Source: Brumimicrobium salinarum
Lineage (GTDB): Bacteria; Bacteroidota; Bacteroidia; Flavobacteriales_D; Crocinitomicaceae
DNA: 64,000 nucleotides
Assembly: GCF_002844555.1 (NCBI RefSeq)
Contig: NZ_PJNI01000013.1
Span: forward strand, 28,418 to 92,417
Direction of reading: 5' to 3'
Under the pieces are notes generated by a model. That model worked only from the letters and a program-made list of their open reading frames with translations, did no database searches and was not told where the DNA came from. The position numbers were made by a program, and so were the translations under genes. Shown piece by piece: positions 38,240 to 46,343 of this stretch (the first letter of the stretch is position 1; the number at the start of each line of letters is the position of its first letter).

Positions 38240-39526
38240 ATGGTAAGAACATTCTATAAATTTATTAAGTTGTATTACCTAAAAGTAACGCAAAGTATAG
38301 CTTTTTATCCTGTTTTAATTAGCGCTTGTTTTTTATTACTAGCAATACTCAGTTTAAAATTGGAGAACATTTCATTTATTAAGGATATAAAAGAAGAGTT
38401 ACCTTATTTTTTTATAGAGGATTACGAAACATCACGTGCAATATTATCTACCATAATTGGAGGAATTATATCACTAACAGTTTTTAGTTTTTCTATGGTA
38501 ATGGTTGTATTAAACCAAGCATCTTCAAGTTTTTCACCTCGACTATTACCTAGCTTAATTTCCAACAAAAAACATCAATTAATCCTTGGCTTTTATATCG
38601 GCACCCTACTTTATTGTATAATACTCATTACTGCTTTAGGCGCTTATGGTATAAATGCGGATTCTATGGGGTTTTCAACTATGATCGCTGCGCTTATTAG
38701 CCTCGTTTGTATTGGGCTTTTTGTTTATTTCATTAATAGCATTTCTGTAGCTATACAAATACATAATATTGTAGATAAAATTTATAATGCGACTCACCAT
38801 TTCTTTAAAAAAGAACTCAAGGAACAAAATGAAGAAAAAGTAATAACCAATACTGTTAATTCTGCAGAGTGGACAACTTTAACAATTAATAAAACGGGAT
38901 ATTTCCGACAATTCGATAACAGCTTATTAAAAGAGGAAATACAGAAAAGTGACAATCATTTTATAATCTTACCGTATGTAAATCAACATATTTGGAAGGG
39001 AGAAGCAGTAATTAAGATAAAAAACTTTATTAATGAGGAAGAATTAAAGAATATTCTTTTTTGTTTTGATATAGCTCAAGATCGACATGAAGGTGAAGAG
39101 AATGAGACAGGCATGATTAAATTAATGGAAATCGCTGTAAAAGCAATGTCTCCTGGAATAAATGACCCTGGAACCGCTATTAATGCAATTAATAAGATTG
39201 GACAGTTACTCAATTTATACCTAGAGTTTCCTCATGAAGTATCTAAACAAATAACGAAGGGTGGTTTAACAATAACAGATCATAAAATTACCGCTGAGGA
39301 AATTTTAAAAATGATCATTCAACCCATTCGTTTGTATTCCAAACATGACAGTTCCGTGATGCATGTATTAATAAAGACACTCAAATTTACACTAACCAAC
39401 CCATCCATTGACGAACAAAACAAAATAGCAGTAAAAAGTGAATTAAACGCCCTAAAGTTCGACATAAACGAATCAATTTCCAATCCACTTGATCAAAAGC
39501 AGTTAATCGATTTAATTGATAAATAA
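38240..39526 (+). CDS. DUF2254 family membrane protein
   Basis: 428 residues from the ATG at 38240 (MVRTFYKFIK); an in-frame start at 38171 overlaps dapF and is less likely. Four hydrophobic helices in the first half (PVLISACFLLLAIL; IIGGIISLTVFSFSMVMVVL; ILGFYIGTLLYCIILITALG; MIAALISLVCIGLFVYFINS) are followed by a soluble C-terminal domain with the family segment KAMSPGINDPGTAINAI. Inner membrane, function unknown. Confidence 0.85.
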   Translation: MVRTFYKFIKLYYLKVTQSIAFYPVLISACFLLLAILSLKLENISFIKDIKEELPYFFIEDYETSRAILSTIIGGIISLTVFSFSMVMVVLNQASSSFSPRLLPSLISNKKHQLILGFYIGTLLYCIILITALGAYGINADSMGFSTMIAALISLVCIGLFVYFINSISVAIQIHNIVDKIYNATHHFFKKELKEQNEEKVITNTVNSAEWTTLTINKTGYFRQFDNSLLKEEIQKSDNHFIILPYVNQHIWKGEAVIKIKNFINEEELKNILFCFDIAQDRHEGEENETGMIKLMEIAVKAMSPGINDPGTAINAINKIGQLLNLYLEFPHEVSKQITKGGLTITDHKITAEEILKMIIQPIRLYSKHDSSVMHVLIKTLKFTLTNPSIDEQNKIAVKSELNALKFDINESISNPLDQKQLIDLIDK

Positions 39527-39541
39527 AAAAACAGCCGATAG

Positions 39542-40840
39542 CTATTTATCTTGCTGACGCCAGTAGTCTGAAAGTATTTTATCGATAATTTCTTCCTTAG
39601 AAAGCCGATTAAATATCTCCTTTACGGCTTTTTCTGTTGTTGCAGGAATATCTTTTACCAATTTAGACTTATGAATTTTATTGGCCCAAACAACTGCATT
39701 ACTCGAGCGCAAATCTTGCTCATCTGCTTTTTGGACAGCTTCAAATTTAATTCCTAATTCTGTTTCAAATTCAGATATTTTTGACACTTCCTCTTGTTGC
39801 AAGATAGTCATGGAAAGTCCCTTCTCTCCTGCTCTTCCAGTTCTTCCACTCCGATGCACATAAGTAGTTGCTGAATCAGGCAAATGATAATTAACGATAA
39901 AAGAAAGCTCCTTAACATCAATACCACGAGCAACTAAATCCGTTGCAACCAAAATATTTATGTGTCCTGCTCGAAACTGATTCATTATTCGATCTCTTAT
40001 CCCTTGCGTTAAACTCCCATGCAATGCTCCTGAAGATATTTTTCTTTTCGCTAAATTCTTGGCTAATTTGTTTACCGCTGCTTTTGTTCGGCAAAAAATT
40101 ATTCCTCTTCCTGAGCCTTGTGTATTGAGAAAATAAAGTAAAACATCAAGCTTTTCGATAGGTGCAACAACTACATATTGATGCGAGATATCTTTCTTGC
40201 CCAATGATTCCATTTCCGCAGTGATGTACATTGGGTTTTTAGACATATAATTATGAACTATATTTTTTAGTTCGCCAGACATCGTTGCACTAAACATAAA
40301 AGTTCTTCGTGATTGCGGTAAAGCAGAAAATATCTTCAATAAAGCGGGTTCAAAAGCTTGAATCATTTCATCAGCTTCGTCTAGCACAAAATTTTGAATT
40401 TCTTCGGGATGAATTGCTTGTTGTTCTATTAAATCAATAAAACGACCAGGAGTGGCAACTGCTATTTGAATTCCAGATTTTAAACTTTCAATCTGATCTT
40501 TTAATGAACTCCCACCCGTTAGCAAAGCTATTTCATAAGAATTTGATCGTGCAGTAAAAGCATTGAGTTGTTCAAAAATCTGCTGTCCCAACTCTCTTGT
40601 AGGAGCTAAAATGACTGTTTGTAAAGTATCTGTTGATAAATCTGTTAATTGTAATAAAGGTAATCCAAAAGCAGCGGTCTTCCCTGTGCCTGTTTGTGCA
40701 AGCGCTACAAGATCTTCTGTTTCATTCAATATGTATGGAACTACTTGTTTTTGAATACTTGTAGGTTGAGTAAACCCCATATTATCTAATGCAGATTGAA
40801 GTGAAGTTTGAATTCCTAAATCACGAAAGTTGTTTGACAT
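39542..40840 (-). CDS. DEAD-box ATP-dependent RNA helicase
   Basis: 432 residues from the ATG at 40840 (MSNNFRDLGI); six extra codons upstream are in frame but would start beside the promoter. Helicase motifs: Q motif FTQPTSIQKQ, Walker A AQTGTGKTA, PTRELGQQ, VLDEADEM, SAT, VATDLVARGID, and HRSGRTGRAG. No RNA-binding C-terminal extension such as that of DeaD/DbpA is obvious. Probably ribosome assembly or mRNA unwinding. Converges on the DUF2254 gene with a 15-bp gap. Confidence 0.92.
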   Translation of the reverse strand: MSNNFRDLGIQTSLQSALDNMGFTQPTSIQKQVVPYILNETEDLVALAQTGTGKTAAFGLPLLQLTDLSTDTLQTVILAPTRELGQQIFEQLNAFTARSNSYEIALLTGGSSLKDQIESLKSGIQIAVATPGRFIDLIEQQAIHPEEIQNFVLDEADEMIQAFEPALLKIFSALPQSRRTFMFSATMSGELKNIVHNYMSKNPMYITAEMESLGKKDISHQYVVVAPIEKLDVLLYFLNTQGSGRGIIFCRTKAAVNKLAKNLAKRKISSGALHGSLTQGIRDRIMNQFRAGHINILVATDLVARGIDVKELSFIVNYHLPDSATTYVHRSGRTGRAGEKGLSMTILQQEEVSKISEFETELGIKFEAVQKADEQDLRSSNAVVWANKIHKSKLVKDIPATTEKAVKEIFNRLSKEEIIDKILSDYWRQQDK

Positions 40841-40855
40841 TTTACTATTTTTGCA

Positions 40856-40863
40856 CAAATATA
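40856..40863 (-). promoter_or_regulatory. -7 box TATATTTG for the helicase gene
   Basis: Exact consensus match on the minus strand, 15 nt before the ATG at 40840. It supports that start over the longer ORF beginning at 40858. Confidence 0.5.
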
Positions 40864-40989
40864 AGTACAGTTTTTATGGTTTTGATGCATTTATTTGATT
40901 TCTATCTATTTTGAACATTAAAACAATAAAAATTAAAAATATATGGAGCTTGATAGTTTTTATCAACATATAGTTTCCATTTTTGCATT

Positions 40990-41619
40990 ATGAAAGATTA
41001 TTCACCAGAAGAAGAACGATTAAACATTTACTCTCATGCATTAGGATTTATTCTAAGTATTGTTGCTGCTGTATTTTTACTCATTAAATCTTTCGAAGAT
41101 TTTTCGTTTTGGTCAACAATAAGCGTACTCATATACAGCCTAAGCATGCTTGTTTTGTATGCTGCTTCAACATTGTATCACAGTGCAAAAGAAAAAACAA
41201 AACGTTTGCGATTAAAAGTTTTTGACCACGCGGCAATTTATGTTCTAATTGCTGGAACATATACTCCGTTTAGTTTAATAACACTTAAAGGAGAAGTTGG
41301 ATGGATTATCTTTGGTGTAATTTGGGGTTTAGCAGCTATAGGCATAACCTTTAAGCTCTTTTTTACTGGAAGATTTAAAATCGTATCAACCATCATGTAT
41401 GTTTTAATGGGATGGGTAATCATTTTTGCAATCAACCCTTTGATTGAAAACTTATCAACAGCAGGGCTTTATTGGCTTTTTGGAGGTGGTGTAGCCTACA
41501 CTTTAGGAGCGATTCTGTACAGTATAAAAAAAATTAAATTCAATCATGCCATATTTCATGTTTGTGTACTTATTGGTAGTTTTTGCCACTTTTATGCTGT
41601 GTTGAATCATGTTTTATAA
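40990..41619 (+). CDS. hemolysin III / PAQR family membrane protein
   Basis: 209 residues with seven predicted transmembrane helices. Family markers: HALGFILS near the N-terminus, AASTLYHSAKE, DHAAIYVLIAGTYTPF, and FHVCVLIGSFCHFYAVL at the end, carrying the Ser/Asp/His residues typical of the CREST superfamily. Relative of YqfA and the PAQR receptors. Lipid-hydrolase-like activity is suspected for the family but unproven. Confidence 0.88.
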   Translation: MKDYSPEEERLNIYSHALGFILSIVAAVFLLIKSFEDFSFWSTISVLIYSLSMLVLYAASTLYHSAKEKTKRLRLKVFDHAAIYVLIAGTYTPFSLITLKGEVGWIIFGVIWGLAAIGITFKLFFTGRFKIVSTIMYVLMGWVIIFAINPLIENLSTAGLYWLFGGGVAYTLGAILYSIKKIKFNHAIFHVCVLIGSFCHFYAVLNHVL

Positions 41620-41649
41620 ACATTAAAACACTTTGCTTACCTTCGTGAC

Positions 41650-42144
41650 ATGAAAACTGAATCTATTGCAAATATTAAAAAGGAACTTAAACATTTACCC
41701 AATGAAGAATTAATAAATATTTGTTTGCGATTGGGAAAATTTAAAAAAGACAATAAAGCATTACTTACTTATCTCCTATTTCTAGCCGACGATGAGGAGA
41801 ACTATGTTCAAGAGATAAAAAACAGTATTGATGAACAGTTTGAAATGATGAATACGAACAGTTATTTCTATATGAAGAAAACTATTCGTAAAATTTTAAA
41901 ACAAATAAAACAGTATGTCAAATTTTCCAAAATAAAAGCTACAGAAATAGAATTGTTGGTTTATTTCTGTGAAAAGCTTAACAATTTAAAGCCTTCCATT
42001 TTTGAGAATAGAATGTTAACTAATCTATTTGATCGACAAATTTTATTGGTCTTAAAAAAACTAGATCAATTGCATGAAGATTTGCAATATGATTTTACAA
42101 TACGACTTGACGAGTTTATAGATATAGATCTCTATAGAAATTAA
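41650..42144 (+). CDS. hypothetical helical protein
   Basis: 164 residues, Lys/Leu/Glu-rich and predicted all-helical, without signal peptide or recognised domain. It follows the hemolysin III gene by 30 bp and ends 29 bp before the MepA-like lipoprotein gene. Similar proteins may exist in relatives but I cannot name a family. Confidence 0.6.
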   Translation: MKTESIANIKKELKHLPNEELINICLRLGKFKKDNKALLTYLLFLADDEENYVQEIKNSIDEQFEMMNTNSYFYMKKTIRKILKQIKQYVKFSKIKATEIELLVYFCEKLNNLKPSIFENRMLTNLFDRQILLVLKKLDQLHEDLQYDFTIRLDEFIDIDLYRN

Positions 42145-42161
42145 ATGTTCAAGGATATTCA

Positions 42162-42169
42162 TATATTTG
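42162..42169 (+). promoter_or_regulatory. -7 box TATATTTG for the MepA-like gene
   Basis: Exact consensus match only 4 nt before the ATG at 42174, implying a leaderless or nearly leaderless transcript. No -33 TTTG seen. Confidence 0.4.
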
Positions 42170-42173
42170 TTAG

Positions 42174-42956
42174 ATGCTAAAGAATGTTTCTCTCTTAATG
42201 ATTTCTATTGTTTTTTTGGCTTGTCAGGCACAAGAAAATCAAAATAAAACAGAAAATAAACCTATAATTCATCACAATGAGGATTCTTTAGCTGTCATTG
42301 CTTTTGAACAAGAACATAAACAAATAAATCAAATCAGTCAGCAACTAGGAACAGTATCGAATGGGAGTTTAGTTCATGGAAAAATACTTCCTTTTTATGG
42401 TGAGAACTTTCGATATTTTGATTATAAGTCTTACCTAGCATCTCGTGCTTTCACCTCTGATATCGTAAGAAAAATTATATTAAACAGTTATAAAAAATTA
42501 TATGAATTCTTGCCAAATCGCTTTTTATATCTCATGGAATTATCCAACAAAAATGGAGGTGAAATTTATCCGCACAGAACGCATCAAAATGGTCTAAGCG
42601 TAGATTTTATGATGCCCAAATTAAAAAAAGGTACTCCTTACTATGGTTTAGACACCTTAGGTGCGCGGCATTATCTTCTAAAGTTTAACAATAAAGGTCA
42701 GTACACCAAGGACAAGGAGGTTCAAATAGATTTTAATTTAATTGCTCAACATCTTTTAATTTTAAATGAAGAAGCTAAAAAAATGAACTATAAGATCGAA
42801 AAAGTAATCATAAAAGTAGAATTGAAAAATTTATTATATGCCACAGATTATGGCAAAAAGCTCCGAGAAAGTGATATTTATCTCGTTCAAAACCTAAGTC
42901 CATTAATCAACGGTTTACATGATGAGCATTATCATGTTGATTTTAGGAAAAATTAA
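42174..42956 (+). CDS. penicillin-insensitive murein endopeptidase (MepA-like) lipoprotein
   Basis: 260 residues. Signal peptide with lipobox MISIVFLACQAQ. The LAS-type metallopeptidase residues are present: HRTHQNGLSVD (zinc His and Asp) and GLHDEHYHVDF near the end, matching MepA. MepA cleaves D-Ala-meso-DAP cross-links in peptidoglycan. The N-terminal part (GSLVHGKILPFYGENFRYFD) also fits the family. Outer-membrane lipoprotein location is inferred. Substrate by homology only. Confidence 0.78.
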   Translation: MLKNVSLLMISIVFLACQAQENQNKTENKPIIHHNEDSLAVIAFEQEHKQINQISQQLGTVSNGSLVHGKILPFYGENFRYFDYKSYLASRAFTSDIVRKIILNSYKKLYEFLPNRFLYLMELSNKNGGEIYPHRTHQNGLSVDFMMPKLKKGTPYYGLDTLGARHYLLKFNNKGQYTKDKEVQIDFNLIAQHLLILNEEAKKMNYKIEKVIIKVELKNLLYATDYGKKLRESDIYLVQNLSPLINGLHDEHYHVDFRKN

Positions 42957-42990
42957 ATTCAGAAAACGAAATCTTATCCTGAATACAAAA

Positions 42991-44481
42991 ATGAAAAATA
43001 TGAAAGTAGCATTTCACGATAAAAGGTTTTCAATCATAGCGCTTTTATTAGTGTTCTTGCACTTTACCATTAAGGTTATATATCTTGATAAAAATGATTT
43101 AGCAGGAGACGAGCCTTTTAGTGTTTATCATGCACAAATGAATATTTCTTCAATAATAGAATTACTTTCAACTGGTAATAATCCGCCACTCTATGAAATC
43201 ATATTACATATTTGGATAAAACTTTTTGGAATAAACGAATACTCTGTTCGTTTTCTTTCTCTGCTTTTTAGTAGCATAACAGCTATGTATATATTTCTAA
43301 TTGGGCGGAAGTTTTTAAATATACATATCGCATTTTATGCTGTCATTCTTTTTATTTCTTCAAATTATCATACTTACTTCGCACAAGAAGCTCGTGTATA
43401 TGCTTTATTTGGGTTATTGTGTACAATGTCAATGTACCATTTCCTTAAATTGCTTTCAAACTATCAAGCGTCGAAACATAAAAATATTTATATAGTTTTT
43501 AAAAGATCAATTCCTCTCATTCTCATTAACACAGCTTTAATTTACGCACATTATTTTGGGTTCTTTATATTGATTACACAACTTGTATTTAGTTTTGTCA
43601 ATCTTCAACTTATAAAGGCTAGATGGAAAAGTTTACTCATCATTGGATTAGGCATCTTAATTCTCTACATTCCTAATATCGTCGTCATTTTTCAACGAAT
43701 TAGTGACACAGTTGATACAGGAACATGGTTAACTGCACCAAATGGTATTCATGCACTTTATGATATGGTTCGTAAATTCTCTAATGCTCCAGTGGTGGCT
43801 ACATTCGTATTATTGACCTTTGCAGCTGCGCTTGTAAAAATTATCTTTTTAAAGAAAACTAAACTTCCACTCCCCCATCAACTTATTTGTTTTTGGTTTG
43901 TTTTGATCTTTTTCTCGATGTTTATTTTGTCTTATTGGTATCCTATGTTTTTAGATCGTTATCTCATGCCTGCATCAATTGCCTTTTATTTGCTATTGGC
44001 GATTTGTATCGATTTTATTATTCAAAAATCAAGGATTAAATTTGTTATCCCTCTTATTATTTGTGGTTTATTTATATTTACTGCGAAACCGTTTATTAGC
44101 AATAAAAGAGCAGTTAAACAAACGGTAAATTATATCATAGAAAATAAAAATTCAAACACACAAGTTTATATTGCTCCAAAAAATTTCTCACTTACATTTG
44201 CTTATCATTTTGATAGAAATATATTTAGCTATTTCGATTCTGATGGATCATACAAATCAATTGAAGCAGCACTTCAACAAGCAAATATTTTCACCGTTAA
44301 TAACGCAAGAGAAATACAAATCAATAATACCGAAGAACTTATATTTTTGGACGCAGCAGTAGATTTAATTTATCCTAAAAACAATATTAAAGAAACGCTT
44401 GACACAAATTTTAATTTAGAAAATAAACAACATTTCCATGAAATATTTGATCTTTATATCTACAAAAGCAATTCAAGATAA
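42991..44481 (+). CDS. GT39/ArnT-like membrane glycosyltransferase
   Basis: 496 residues from the ATG at 42991 (MKNMKVAFHD); the frame opens earlier, inside the previous gene. About ten transmembrane helices. The first periplasmic loop has the acidic motif DLAGDEPFSVYHA and later NNPPLYEIILHIW, as in polyprenyl-phosphate-sugar transferases of the PMT/ArnT group (Asp-Glu in loop 1 is catalytic). Acceptor (protein, lipid A or glycan) unknown. Directly upstream of arsS with a 2-bp gap. Confidence 0.78.
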   Translation: MKNMKVAFHDKRFSIIALLLVFLHFTIKVIYLDKNDLAGDEPFSVYHAQMNISSIIELLSTGNNPPLYEIILHIWIKLFGINEYSVRFLSLLFSSITAMYIFLIGRKFLNIHIAFYAVILFISSNYHTYFAQEARVYALFGLLCTMSMYHFLKLLSNYQASKHKNIYIVFKRSIPLILINTALIYAHYFGFFILITQLVFSFVNLQLIKARWKSLLIIGLGILILYIPNIVVIFQRISDTVDTGTWLTAPNGIHALYDMVRKFSNAPVVATFVLLTFAAALVKIIFLKKTKLPLPHQLICFWFVLIFFSMFILSYWYPMFLDRYLMPASIAFYLLLAICIDFIIQKSRIKFVIPLIICGLFIFTAKPFISNKRAVKQTVNYIIENKNSNTQVYIAPKNFSLTFAYHFDRNIFSYFDSDGSYKSIEAALQQANIFTVNNAREIQINNTEELIFLDAAVDLIYPKNNIKETLDTNFNLENKQHFHEIFDLYIYKSNSR

Positions 44482-44483
44482 TT

Positions 44484-45542
44484 ATGTCTAACAGAATAAC
44501 TAAAACTCAATCGTTAGAACGCCGTGGCAGCTACCTATCGAAAGCGACAAACCAAATTGAATTATTGGAACATAAAAGACGTGTAGGGACAAGGTTTTAC
44601 GATAAACTCAAAGCACATAATCAAGCGCCACTAAAGCCCAGAACGATTGATATTCTTCAATTGAATTTAGGCTATATGTGTGATTTAACATGTGAGCATT
44701 GTCACGTTGATGCTGGGCCTGATAGAAAAGAGATCATGACTCAAGAAACTTTGGAACTTGTTCTGAATATCATCGACCAAACTTCGGTTAAAACAGTTGA
44801 CTTAACCGGTGGAGCGCCAGAAATGAACCCACATTTTCAATGGTTAGTTGAAGAATTAACAAAGCGTAATGTAAAAACGATTGTGAGAAGTAATCTTACC
44901 ATTCTAGTATCTAATAAACATTACAGAACTTATCCTGAATTTTTCAAAAAACACAAGGTCGAAGTTATTGCTTCCATGCCTTGTTATTCTCAAGAGAACG
45001 TTGATAAACAAAGAGGAAGTGGTGTTTTTAATCGATCGATTGAAGCGCTATTGAAATTGAATGAGTTAGGTTACGGAATAGAAGGAACTGGTTTGGATTT
45101 ACATTTAGTTTTTAATCCTGGTGGAGCTAATTTACCTCCAGACCAATCTTCATTAGAAAAAGACTATAAAGTGAGGTTAAAAGAAGATTGGAACATTGAA
45201 TTCAATTCTTTATTTACGATAACAAATCTTCCTATTTCAAGGTATTTAGATTTTCTTTTGGCAGCAAATCAATATGAAAATTACATGGAAACTTTGATCA
45301 ATGCATATAATCCAGCAGCGGCTGAAAATGTAATGTGTAAAGACACAATTTCCGTAGATTGGGAAGGTTATTTATATGATTGTGACTTTAATCAAATGTT
45401 GCAATTAAAAGTGAAATCCGATCGTCAGCATGTAAATAATTTCAATAAAGATGAATTACTTAAAAGAGAAATTATGATTGGTCAACATTGTTATGGCTGT
45501 ACAGCAGGAGCTGGTTCTAGTTGTCAAGGAACGATTGCATAA
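44484..45542 (+). CDS. arsS: arsenosugar biosynthesis radical SAM protein ArsS
   Basis: 352 residues. The radical-SAM cluster motif is CDLTCEHC (C-x3-C-x2-C), followed by HVDAGPDRKE. The Cys-rich C-terminal domain (MCKDTISVDWEGYLYDCDFN; HCYGCTAGAGSSCQG) marks the ArsS family. ArsS adds a 5'-deoxyadenosyl group to dimethylarsenite (established for the family). The next gene encodes a TIGR04282-type glycosyltransferase, the usual partner. No arsM methyltransferase is visible in this window, so the full pathway is not proved. Confidence 0.88.
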   Translation: MSNRITKTQSLERRGSYLSKATNQIELLEHKRRVGTRFYDKLKAHNQAPLKPRTIDILQLNLGYMCDLTCEHCHVDAGPDRKEIMTQETLELVLNIIDQTSVKTVDLTGGAPEMNPHFQWLVEELTKRNVKTIVRSNLTILVSNKHYRTYPEFFKKHKVEVIASMPCYSQENVDKQRGSGVFNRSIEALLKLNELGYGIEGTGLDLHLVFNPGGANLPPDQSSLEKDYKVRLKEDWNIEFNSLFTITNLPISRYLDFLLAANQYENYMETLINAYNPAAAENVMCKDTISVDWEGYLYDCDFNQMLQLKVKSDRQHVNNFNKDELLKREIMIGQHCYGCTAGAGSSCQGTIA

Positions 45543-45619
45543 CAAAATCATAACATTATTATAAACCAAACCCTTTACTAAACATACCTAAAGCTTTAGT
45601 TTGAATAAAAATCTATCTG

Positions 45620-46240
45620 ATGCAAAATAAAAATGCTTTAATTGTAATGACCAAAAACCCAGTTCTTGGTCATTGCAAAACTCGATTAGCACAAACTTTA
45701 GGTGACGAAAAAGCCTTGGAGATTTACATTCAACTGTTAGATTATACAGCTGAAGTTTCAGCAAAAGTCGAAGCAGAAAGATTTGTTTTTAGCACATCTA
45801 AATTAAATGACAAATTGCGTTGGGAAAACACTAAAACTCATTTCAAAGTTCAAAGTCAAGGAGACTTAGGAACAAGAATGCATAATGCAATTAAACATGC
45901 CTTTGATTTGGGCTTCGAAAAAGCAATTATCATCGGTTCAGATTGTGCCGAAATGAACGCGCAAGACATTGAAAAAGCTTTTAATGAATTAGAAAGCAAG
46001 GACATTGTTATTGGTCCTGCAATTGATGGTGGATATTATCTTATTGGCATGAAAAAACTAACTCCTTCTCTATTCCAAGATATTGAATGGAGCACAGCAA
46101 GTGTTTGCAAAGACACCATTTCAAAAGTTAAGAAATTGAATCTTACGCATGCACGATTACCCGAAAAATCTGACATTGACTACGAAGAAGACTTACAACG
46201 CGAAGGATATGTTCGTTTTAATGTTGAAATTTCAAATTAG
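45620..46240 (+). CDS. TIGR04282 family arsenosugar-type glycosyltransferase
   Basis: 206 residues of the GT-A nucleotide-diphospho-sugar fold: LIVMTKNPVLGHCKTRLAQT, IIIGSDCAEMNAQDIEKAF (DxD-like region), IGPAIDGGYYLIGM, and WSTASV, all typical of this family. It follows arsS by 77 bp; the pairing is the basis for assigning an arsenosugar role. Cytoplasmic. Confidence 0.85.
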   Translation: MQNKNALIVMTKNPVLGHCKTRLAQTLGDEKALEIYIQLLDYTAEVSAKVEAERFVFSTSKLNDKLRWENTKTHFKVQSQGDLGTRMHNAIKHAFDLGFEKAIIIGSDCAEMNAQDIEKAFNELESKDIVIGPAIDGGYYLIGMKKLTPSLFQDIEWSTASVCKDTISKVKKLNLTHARLPEKSDIDYEEDLQREGYVRFNVEISN

Positions 46241-46283
46241 CTAAAGTTCGACAATTCCTCTTCATCATTTTGAGTGTCAAAAC

Positions 46284-46343
46284 AATTCGTAATTATATTA
46301 TTCGAAATTTATAATTCATAATTATACTATTCGTAATTAATTA
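46284..46343. repeat. AT-rich short direct repeats
   Basis: Repeated attcgtaattata-type units (attcgtaattatattattcg ... ttcataattatactattcgt) fill the 100-bp gap between the convergent arsenosugar gene and priA, up to the priA stop codon. A simple, slippage-prone repeat of a kind common in AT-rich Bacteroidota. Confidence 0.55.
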
